Positions 1-5,726 of a stretch of 5,726 nt of DNA are shown here, piece by piece. Source of the DNA: Acetofilamentum sp. (GTDB taxonomy: Bacteria; Bacteroidota; Bacteroidia; Bacteroidales; JAADGE01); contig DYOJ01000164.1 in the NCBI GenBank assembly GCA_020720705.1, positions 1 through 5,726 of the forward strand. Reading direction: 5' to 3'. A program made the translations under genes and the position numbers. The number at the start of each line of letters is the position of its first letter. Within the stretch, counting starts at the first letter, position 1. The notes under the pieces were generated by a model, which was not told the DNA's origin, searched no databases, and saw only the letters and a program-made list of their open reading frames with translations.

Positions 1-20
1 TAATTTATAATTTTTCAGCC

Positions 21-1259
21 ATGAAAATAGCCATCATTTCGATATTTTTTGTTGCGATATTTGCAGTTCAATCTTTTGCCCAAGATAAGAAAGTCGAGAA
101 AATACAGGCGGCGTATCAAAGCGGTGCTTATGAAAAATGTATCAAATCGGCTGAAAAATATGTAGCTGAAAATCCGAAACCGGCATTGCCGTATTTTATG
201 ATAAGTTTCTCATATTTTGAACTTTACAGAAATAACCTGCTTGATGATAATTTAAAAAATTCGGCAAAATTTCTGTCAAAAGGTATTGGAAAAGAAAAAG
301 GAGAAGTCTATGTTGCCGAGTATTTTGAGAAATTCAACGAAATAAAAGATACATTGCATGCAGTTGCCAATCGTACCTATAACGAAAAGCCGCAAAAATC
401 AAAACCGTATTATAAATTTTTAGCTGAAATTTACAACGATACCACACTTAGGTATCGTGAGTTGTTTGAAGACGCCGGACGTCCGGATGCGGAAATCATC
501 AAAGAAATGCGAGAGGGAACGCTCAATCAAACAGATGCTTCGGGAAAAAAACAAGGTAAATGGAAAAAGGTGTATGATAACGGAAATGTAGCCTACGAAG
601 TTACTTTCAAGGATGATAAACCGCAAGGCGAAATGTTGAGATACCATAAAAGCGGTGTTATTCAAGCAAAACTCAGATTTCAACCTGACGGTGTTACCGC
701 TGATGCTCAACTGTTTGATGAATTTGGAAAAAAAATTGCGGAAGGCAGATACGTCGGAAAAATTAAAACAGGCACTTGGAATTATTTCGAAAATGACAAA
801 CTCAGACGTGTTGAACCCTACAATCAATCAGGTGAACTCAACGGAAAACAAATCATTTATTATGACAACGGAAAAGTGTATGACGAGAAAAATTTTGTAA
901 ACGGCGTTGAAAACGGAACTTGGGCAAAATATTATGCAGACGGAAGCCAAATGTTGCTCTCAACCGTAAAAGACGGGAAATTGGAAGGGAAATTTCAAAA
1001 ATGGCACTCAAACGGAAATATCGAGACTACAGGACAATATGTCAATGATGTTTCGGACGGTAAATGGGTGTACACAAGTGATGACAGCTCGCAAAAAGAA
1101 GAGATAATTTACCATAACGGTGTGCCGGAAAATAAAGACGAACTCAATGAAAAAGAATCTGAACAATACCGCAAAACACTCGAAGACAGTAAACGCCTGA
1201 TTGACCCGCAAGATTATAAAACTAACCCGGAAGAATATTTGAATAAATCCGGTAAATAA
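21..1259 (+). CDS. Exported MORN/YwqK-repeat protein with TPR-like N-terminal region
   Basis: A 412-residue protein of unknown specific function, probably periplasmic or surface located. Residues 1-20 form a Sec signal peptide (MK, then a hydrophobic run ending SFA) with likely signal peptidase I cleavage between A20 and Q21; there is no lipobox cysteine. Residues about 23-150 look helical and TPR-like (AAYQSGAYEKCIKSAEKY, with an ENPKPALPYF turn). Residues 179-370 hold eight in-phase 24-residue repeats of the form G-x-W/F-x-x-Y-x-x-x-G, as in MORN_2 or YwqK-type proteins, which fold as stacked beta hairpins. The last 40 residues are charged and probably extended. The ATG is chosen because it gives a complete signal peptide directly. 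Only 20 bases precede it, so its promoter lies mostly outside the window. YwqK proteins are often auto-annotated as antitoxins; nothing here supports that, and the signal peptide argues against it. Family assignment is firm, function is not. Confidence 0.9.
   Translation: MKIAIISIFFVAIFAVQSFAQDKKVEKIQAAYQSGAYEKCIKSAEKYVAENPKPALPYFMISFSYFELYRNNLLDDNLKNSAKFLSKGIGKEKGEVYVAEYFEKFNEIKDTLHAVANRTYNEKPQKSKPYYKFLAEIYNDTTLRYRELFEDAGRPDAEIIKEMREGTLNQTDASGKKQGKWKKVYDNGNVAYEVTFKDDKPQGEMLRYHKSGVIQAKLRFQPDGVTADAQLFDEFGKKIAEGRYVGKIKTGTWNYFENDKLRRVEPYNQSGELNGKQIIYYDNGKVYDEKNFVNGVENGTWAKYYADGSQMLLSTVKDGKLEGKFQKWHSNGNIETTGQYVNDVSDGKWVYTSDDSSQKEEIIYHNGVPENKDELNEKESEQYRKTLEDSKRLIDPQDYKTNPEEYLNKSGK
555..1130 (+). 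repeat. Eight in-phase 24-codon MORN-like repeats
   Basis: This coding repeat lies within the first gene, residues 179-370. The unit-opening glycine falls at residues 179, 203, 251, 275, 299, 323 and 347, each separated by an exact multiple of 24; the unit starting at 227 has lost this glycine. The second conserved glycine, nine residues later, is present at 188, 212, 236, 284, 308 and 332. Typical unit openings are GTWAKYYADG and GKFQKWHSNG. The DNA copies have diverged strongly, so this is an old protein-level repeat and not a recent tandem duplication. Confidence 0.85.
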
Positions 1260-1268
1260 ACCCGATTT
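1245..1268 (+). terminator. Weak hairpin overlapping the first gene's stop codon
   Basis: AAATCCGG at 1245-1252 can pair with CCCGATTT at 1261-1268, with one C-C mismatch, around an 8-base loop that contains the TAA stop. It could end transcription of the repeat-protein gene, but no T-run follows it, so it does not have the form of a standard intrinsic terminator. It may be chance in AT-rich DNA. Confidence 0.25.
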
Positions 1269-1450
1269 CCTAACAAAAACATAGACTAAAAACGTGTTAA
1301 AGATTATCTTTTAAAATCAGTCAATATGCTGAATTTTAATTAAATACGTAACAATAAACATTATACTTTAAACCGTGAACAGTATAAGAATGTCTATCTA
1401 ATTTTTCTATTGCATATTAAAGCAGCATTAATTCTTCATACAAAAATATA
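1260..1450. other. AT-rich intergenic gap, no gene seen
   Basis: This 191-base spacer separates the repeat-protein gene from the DUF4831 gene. I see no convincing open frame, tRNA or structured RNA. It holds the two weak inverted repeats listed separately and should contain the promoter for the downstream gene, but no copy of the Bacteroidota TAnnTTTG element matches well. The nearest is TAATTTTT at 1399-1406, without a clear TTTG upstream. No Shine-Dalgarno sequence precedes the ATG at 1451; the sequence there is A-rich (CATACAAAAATATA), as is usual for translation starts in this phylum. Confidence 0.6.
1311..1339. repeat. Imperfect inverted repeat in the intergenic gap
   Basis: TTAAAATCAG at 1311-1320 pairs with CTGAATTTTAA at 1329-1339, giving ten base pairs with a single bulged base and an 8-base loop. 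Only three of the pairs next to the loop include G or C partners (CAG/CTG), so an RNA hairpin would be weak. It could be a terminator remnant, a binding site for a dimeric regulator, or chance. Confidence 0.3.
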
Positions 1451-2599
1451 ATGTCAAACAAATACTCACTTTATCTTATTGCTATCGGTGTAATCTTCTC
1501 ATTTACAGCTTGCAAAATAAGTTACAAGGCACAGAAAATTTCAGAAACAGCCATCTCTTCGGGTGATATTGTTTACACACTACCGGTTACGGAACTTATT
1601 GTAGATGTTGAAGTTACAGAAACATACAGCTACAAAGGACCTTTTGCGGCGTATGCAGGCAAATATTTCGGAAACGTCAATATCGAAAATTCCGATGACA
1701 TTACTTATGCACTTACAAAATTAGAAATTTTCAGTCGTCCGATACCGGATTCCGACAACTATTACAGTCTAAAATTTGGCGGATTTCGAAATTCTAAACG
1801 AATTGCCCTCACCGAAGATGCTTTTTTAGTCTCACTAAACGCGACTAATCAAACGGACTTGGTTCAAGAAATCGCCGGAAAAACAGACAAACAATTTCAA
1901 ACAAAATCTACTCCGGATAAAATCAGTTATGCAGAACTCGCATTACGCTCCGTTCGAGAACTGACTTATGATACCACTTACCGCGAAGTGTTCCGAGATT
2001 CCGTAGTTATCAAAGAGCCGGTAATTACCCAAAAATTTGTGTACAAAACCCCTGAAAAACAAGCACAAGAGCTTGCCGACATCATTTTTTTGCTGCGGGA
2101 CGACAAAAACGCATTGCTCAAAGGCGAGAACGACGGCGGGCAAGTCCCGGACGGAGCTGCGCTCGAAATCATGATTCGTGAGCTTAGCAAAATCGAAAAA
2201 GAATACATGAGCCTCTTCACCGGACACAAAACGAATGTTACAAATACCTATCAATTCCGCTACACTCCTCAACCCGGCGATACACTTGTTCCGATATTCA
2301 GATTCAGCAATATTCTGGGTATTTTGCCAAATTCAACTGATAACGGAAACCCTGTTTATACCCATTTTAAACCTATCGAACTAAAAAATACCGATACGAA
2401 CATCGAAAATAATAAAGGCTTTGCCTATCGGATGCCCGCAATTACGACTCTTTCATTGATATTTGACAAACAAATTTATGCGGTTTCCGAAGTAGAAATC
2501 AATCAATTTGGAACTGTTAAATTTTTCAGAAAAAAAATTGGACGTAATCAAAAAATAGACTTTCATCCAAGCTCCGGAATGATAAAATCAATCAGATAA
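1451..2599 (+). CDS. DUF4831 family lipoprotein
   Basis: A 382-residue predicted lipoprotein of unknown function. The start gives a short polar N-region, a hydrophobic stretch (residues 7-18) and a lipobox ending FTAC, so C21 is the likely lipidated residue. The next residues (KIS) do not form the usual acidic Bacteroidota surface-export signal, so an inner-leaflet or periplasm-facing location is more likely. The DUF4831 hallmarks are present: a VYTLPVTELIVDVEV segment with KGPFAAYAGKYFG (residues 41-74), and a helical segment (about 200-257) with ADIIFLLRDDKNALLKGE, PDGAALEIMIREL and EKEYMSLFTG. The C-terminal third (about 262-382) is beta-rich. The length fits the family as I know it. It lies 191 bases after the repeat-protein gene and 93 bases before the sensor gene, too far apart to argue for coupled translation. 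The family assignment rests on recalled motifs; a role is not known. Confidence 0.88.
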   Translation: MSNKYSLYLIAIGVIFSFTACKISYKAQKISETAISSGDIVYTLPVTELIVDVEVTETYSYKGPFAAYAGKYFGNVNIENSDDITYALTKLEIFSRPIPDSDNYYSLKFGGFRNSKRIALTEDAFLVSLNATNQTDLVQEIAGKTDKQFQTKSTPDKISYAELALRSVRELTYDTTYREVFRDSVVIKEPVITQKFVYKTPEKQAQELADIIFLLRDDKNALLKGENDGGQVPDGAALEIMIRELSKIEKEYMSLFTGHKTNVTNTYQFRYTPQPGDTLVPIFRFSNILGILPNSTDNGNPVYTHFKPIELKNTDTNIENNKGFAYRMPAITTLSLIFDKQIYAVSEVEINQFGTVKFFRKKIGRNQKIDFHPSSGMIKSIR

Positions 2600-2643
2600 G
2601 TCTTCCTTTTTTAAAATAGTAGTTAAACAACATAATAATTATA

Positions 2644-2674
2644 TTTCTGTTTGTCAGAATTACATTTAATTTTG
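2644..2674 (+). promoter_or_regulatory. Candidate Bacteroidota-type promoter of the sensor gene
   Basis: TAATTTTG at 2667-2674 is an exact match to the TAnnTTTG -7 element used by the Bacteroidota primary sigma factor. TTTC at 2644-2647, 19 bases upstream, is a three-of-four match to the TTTG -33 element at the expected spacing. Transcription would start near 2680, giving a leader of only about a dozen bases before the TTG start. AT-rich sequence makes chance matches common, so this is a moderate call. Confidence 0.4.
2645..2659. repeat. Short inverted repeat overlapping the candidate promoter
   Basis: TTCTG at 2645-2649 and CAGAA at 2655-2659 are perfect inverted copies around the 5-base centre TTTGT. 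The repeat lies between and over the proposed -33 and -7 elements, where a bound dimeric regulator would block RNA polymerase. A five-base arm is short and can arise by chance. Confidence 0.25.
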
Positions 2675-2692
2675 TAAAAAATCTGCATACTT

Positions 2693-5600
2693 TTGAAAAC
2701 TACTGCTCTTATACCAATCATCAATGTTGATTCGGGCAAATGTCTGAATTGTCATGCTTGCATATCTGCCTGCCCTGTGAAATATTGCAATGACGGCAGC
2801 GGCTCGTCTGTTTCGGTCAATCATGACATGTGCATCGGGTGCGGAAAGTGTATCGAAGCATGCACACACGGAGCACGAAGTTATATTGATGATTTCAAAC
2901 GCTTTTTGTCGGATGTAATTTCAGGCGAAAAAATTATCGCAGTTGTTTCACCTGCAACGGCTGCGAGTTTTCCAACGAACTATCTTAAAATCAATACTTT
3001 TTTTAAAGAAATCGGTATTGATGCAGTGTTCGATGTCAGTTTCGGAGCAGAACTGACTGTAAAATCCTACTTAAACGAATTGGAAATCGGCGAGCAAAAA
3101 ACGATTATTGCGCAACCTTGTGCGGCAATAGTTACCTACATCGAATTATACCAGCCGGAGCTTATCAAATATTTAGCCCCGGCAGACAGCCCGATGTTGC
3201 ATACGATAAAAATGGTTCGTGAATTTTATCCGGATTATAAACATCATAAAGTTGCGGTTTTATCTCCGTGCAATGCTAAAAAGCGGGAATTTGAGGAAAC
3301 AGGTCTCGGTGATTATAATATTGCTATTCAATCGCTTGTAGAATTTTTTAAGGATAGTAAGACAGATATTAATAGTTTGCCTGAAACAGACTTTGACAAC
3401 CCGCCTGCCGAACGTGCCGTATTGTTTTCAAGTCCGGGCGGATTACTTAAAACTGCCGAACGGTGGAACCCGGAGATAGCCGATATGTCAAGAAAAATTG
3501 AGGGTACCCCCAACGTTTATCACTATTTTAAATCTTTGCCTGCAATGATTTCCGAAGGAAAAGCTCCTTTGCTTATTGATTGCCTGAGTTGTGAGTTCGG
3601 ATGCAATGCCGGTCCCCTGACAGCCGTCAAAGATGTACCCCAAGACGAAATTGAATATCGAATCTCAAATCGTAGTAAATACTTGAAAAATAAATATTTA
3701 CAAGAAAATAATTTCGATGTAAAACAAACAAAACATACTTTAGAAAAACTGATTTCACAATATTGGCGCGAAGACCTCTACACTCGAACTTATGTAAATC
3801 GTTGGAAAAACGTAACCCTAAAATATCCGAATGCCGAAGAAATTTCAGACATCTACGAGCGGATGCACAAATACTCGGATGCAGATGTAAAGAATTGCTC
3901 ATCATGCGGTTATAATTCATGTCATAGTATGGCAACAGCAATTTTCAACGGTTTAAACCGTCCTGAAAATTGCCATTTCTATATGGAAAAAGAAACTGAC
4001 CTGGCGCATGTCAAAACAAAGCAGAGCAGTAAAAAACTTTCCGATATTTTGGAAACATCACTCGAAGGATTTGTCGAATTGAACAAACGCGGCGAAATAA
4101 TGTCCGCAAACAGAGCCTTTAAAAAGTTGCTCAAACGAAATGATATAATCGGACGCAGTGTTTTTGAATTTTCAGACCGCAACCCAAATGAATTGATGCA
4201 ACAACTCACTCACGGAGCCGTAGAACTTGAGCTGAAGCAATCTGACGGAAATACAATCACGTGTCTTGTAAGTGCCTCATTATTAAACAATATCGAAGGC
4301 GAAAATATTGGTTCGTTTGCAATGGTTACAAATATTTCCAAATTAAAACAAGCCGAATTACAGCTTCGTGATGCCAATGAAAATCTTGAGCAAAAAGTTA
4401 AAATCAGAACAGCTCAACTAAACGAAGCTTATGAAGAAGTACTGCAACGAAACGAAGAAATATCACAACAACGCGAAGAAATTGAAGCACAACGAGATGC
4501 ACTGTACGATTCCGAACAGCGGATTAAAATTGTGTTGGAATCTATGCCTGATGCAGCATTTATGATAAACGAACATGGTTTGGTTACGTTTTGGAATCAA
4601 GCAATGGTTTCTCTCACAGGAATTTCGTCTTACGATATTTTGGGAAAGGGAAATTTTGAGTATGCAAAGCCATTTTACGGAAAAAAGCAAATGATGCTTA
4701 TTGATTTAGTCCATCATAAACAAGAAGAACTCCCCGCAAATTATCCGAATGTTATTTTTGACAACGGAATTTTACAAGCAGAAATACACATCGAATCCTT
4801 AAACGGAAAACCAAAACACATTATAGGACGTGCAGTGGCGCTGTTCGATACAGACGGAAATCCGAACGGAGCCATAGAAATTTTGCATGATACCACGGAA
4901 CAACATAATTTCCTGAAAAAAATTGAAGCACAGAAACATGACATCACTTCAAGCATACATTATGCCGCAAGAATACAAGATGCTGTTTTGCCGGCTTCTT
5001 CGCAAATCAATTTGTTATTAGACAATTATTTCATACTCTATAAACCCAAAGATATTGTCAGCGGTGATTTTTACTGGATAAAAAATATTGATAATACAGT
5101 TATCATTGCAGTTGCCGATTGCACCGGACACGGAGTTCCGGGTGCCTTTATGAGTATGCTCGGAAACACCTTTTTGAACGAAATTATTGTGAAAGACAGG
5201 AATGCATCGCCTGATAAAATTTTGTTCTTACTTCGGGAACGTATCAAGCATGCTTTACGTCAAAACAGCGACATCGGACACCCTGCCGATGGGATGGACA
5301 TGGCTCTGTTGGTGCATACTCCGGGCGAAGATACCGTTTATTATTCAGGCGCAAACAATCCGCTTTATGTCGTACGCTCCGGAAATTTACTCGAATTTAA
5401 AGCAGACAGAATGCCGATAGGACTTCACAGATTAGACAATAAACCATTCACACTCAAATATATTGACGTTGAACCCGACGATGTTTTCTATTTATTTTCA
5501 GACGGATACAGAGACCAAACCGGAGGATTACACGGTCGAAAATTTATGACCGCTAATTTTAGAAATCTTATTGTTGAAATTCACGGGCTTCCGTTTGATA

Positions 5601-5725
5601 CTCAAAAACAAATTCTCGAGCAAAAACATATCGAATGGAAAGGCACAGTCAAACAAATTGACGATATTTTGGTCATAGGTTTTAAACTGAAACAAACCTT
5701 GTCCGAAACTGTTGATTTACAATAA
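2693..5725 (+). CDS. HydS-like sensory [FeFe]-hydrogenase / PAS-PAS / SpoIIE phosphatase fusion
   Basis: A 1010-residue cytosolic protein without signal peptide or membrane segment, probably an H2 or redox sensor with phosphatase output. Residues 17-27 and 47-57 are two CxxCxxCxxxC ferredoxin clusters. Residues about 80-310 are the [FeFe]-hydrogenase domain, with likely H-cluster ligands C143 (QPCAA), C193 (SPCNAKKRE), C300 and C304 (CLSCEFGCNAGP). Residues 402-427 (CxxCx4C, then ENC) form the extra [4Fe-4S] module typical of group C sensory enzymes. Next come PAS 1 (about 444-550), a coiled coil (551-608), PAS 2 (609-738), the linker ITSSIHYAARIQDAVLP and a SpoIIE/PP2C phosphatase (770-999) with metal-binding aspartates in GDFYW, ADCTGHG, DGMDMAL, SDGY and DDILVIG. 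The start is TTG: the frame has a stop at 2675-2677, and the first in-frame ATG (residue 46) would remove the first cluster. Proline replaces the proton-relay cysteine before C143, which suits sensing over turnover. The target is unknown. Domain calls are firm; H2 as signal is inferred. Confidence 0.93.
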   Translation: MKTTALIPIINVDSGKCLNCHACISACPVKYCNDGSGSSVSVNHDMCIGCGKCIEACTHGARSYIDDFKRFLSDVISGEKIIAVVSPATAASFPTNYLKINTFFKEIGIDAVFDVSFGAELTVKSYLNELEIGEQKTIIAQPCAAIVTYIELYQPELIKYLAPADSPMLHTIKMVREFYPDYKHHKVAVLSPCNAKKREFEETGLGDYNIAIQSLVEFFKDSKTDINSLPETDFDNPPAERAVLFSSPGGLLKTAERWNPEIADMSRKIEGTPNVYHYFKSLPAMISEGKAPLLIDCLSCEFGCNAGPLTAVKDVPQDEIEYRISNRSKYLKNKYLQENNFDVKQTKHTLEKLISQYWREDLYTRTYVNRWKNVTLKYPNAEEISDIYERMHKYSDADVKNCSSCGYNSCHSMATAIFNGLNRPENCHFYMEKETDLAHVKTKQSSKKLSDILETSLEGFVELNKRGEIMSANRAFKKLLKRNDIIGRSVFEFSDRNPNELMQQLTHGAVELELKQSDGNTITCLVSASLLNNIEGENIGSFAMVTNISKLKQAELQLRDANENLEQKVKIRTAQLNEAYEEVLQRNEEISQQREEIEAQRDALYDSEQRIKIVLESMPDAAFMINEHGLVTFWNQAMVSLTGISSYDILGKGNFEYAKPFYGKKQMMLIDLVHHKQEELPANYPNVIFDNGILQAEIHIESLNGKPKHIIGRAVALFDTDGNPNGAIEILHDTTEQHNFLKKIEAQKHDITSSIHYAARIQDAVLPASSQINLLLDNYFILYKPKDIVSGDFYWIKNIDNTVIIAVADCTGHGVPGAFMSMLGNTFLNEIIVKDRNASPDKILFLLRERIKHALRQNSDIGHPADGMDMALLVHTPGEDTVYYSGANNPLYVVRSGNLLEFKADRMPIGLHRLDNKPFTLKYIDVEPDDVFYLFSDGYRDQTGGLHGRKFMTANFRNLIVEIHGLPFDTQKQILEQKHIEWKGTVKQIDDILVIGFKLKQTLSETVDLQ

Positions 5726-5726
5726 T

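Noticed and set aside
420..827. Antisense open frame of 135 codons opposite the repeat-protein gene
   Set aside because: It has no recognisable domain and lies fully opposite the TPR-like and MORN-like coding sequence; its composition looks like a mirror of AT-rich coding DNA.
21..1259. Calling the MORN-repeat protein an antitoxin of a toxin-antitoxin pair
   Set aside because: YwqK-like proteins often receive this label automatically, but this one has an export signal and no adjacent toxin gene in the window.
1399..1437. Possible promoter for the DUF4831 gene (TAATTTTT at 1399, or TTG at 1410 with TAATTCTT at 1429)
   Set aside because: Neither pair matches the TTTG/TAnnTTTG pattern well in sequence and spacing, and such matches are frequent by chance in AT-rich DNA.
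1943..2272. Antisense open frame of 109 codons within the DUF4831 gene
   Set aside because: It lies wholly opposite a well-supported coding region, resembles no family I know and overlaps another antisense open frame, as expected of chance frames.
2600..2640. Terminator after the DUF4831 gene, suggested by CCTTTTTT at about 2605-2612
   Set aside because: A T-run is present, but I find no stable stem directly before it.
2693..3622. Reading the protein as a catalytic, H2-producing [FeFe] hydrogenase
   Set aside because: The proton-relay cysteine is replaced, the L2 methionine is absent, and the domain continues into PAS and phosphatase modules, all pointing to a regulatory role.
5202..5420. 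Same-strand open frame of 72 codons inside the phosphatase domain
   Set aside because: It is a shifted frame within the SpoIIE active-site region, whose main frame carries every expected motif.

Overview
The window holds three complete genes, all on the + strand, in AT-rich DNA. The organism is very probably a member of the Bacteroidota, most likely an anaerobic or fermentative lineage such as Bacteroidales. Three things point there: a DUF4831-family lipoprotein (a family I know mainly from Bacteroidota), a SpoIIE phosphatase preceded by the linker helix typical of that phylum (ITSSIHYAARIQDAVLP), and genes without Shine-Dalgarno sequences but with a Bacteroidota-type TAnnTTTG promoter element. 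I cannot name the genus.

Layout: 21-1259 encodes an exported protein with a helical, TPR-like N-terminal half and a C-terminal array of eight MORN/YwqK-type repeats, each exactly 24 residues. A 191-base AT-rich gap follows (1260-1450) with two weak inverted repeats at or after the stop. 1451-2599 encodes a DUF4831 lipoprotein. A 93-base gap (2600-2692) carries a plausible promoter and a small inverted repeat. 2693-5725 encodes a 1010-residue cytosolic protein that starts with TTG and ends one base before the window edge.

The 1010-residue protein is the main point of interest. It joins a sensory-type (group C, HydS-like) [FeFe]-hydrogenase module to two PAS domains, a coiled coil and a complete SpoIIE/PP2C-type serine/threonine phosphatase. 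All four cysteines expected to hold the H-cluster are present, but the usual proton-relay cysteine is replaced by proline. The simplest reading is a one-protein sensor in which H2 or redox state at the hydrogenase module controls dephosphorylation of an unknown partner. No hydrogenase maturation gene, anti-sigma kinase or STAS-domain antagonist is in the window, so input chemistry and output target are both inferred.

The two envelope-protein genes and the sensor gene share a strand, but the gaps between them are wide and the sensor gene appears to have its own promoter. Nothing seen here shows that they work together.
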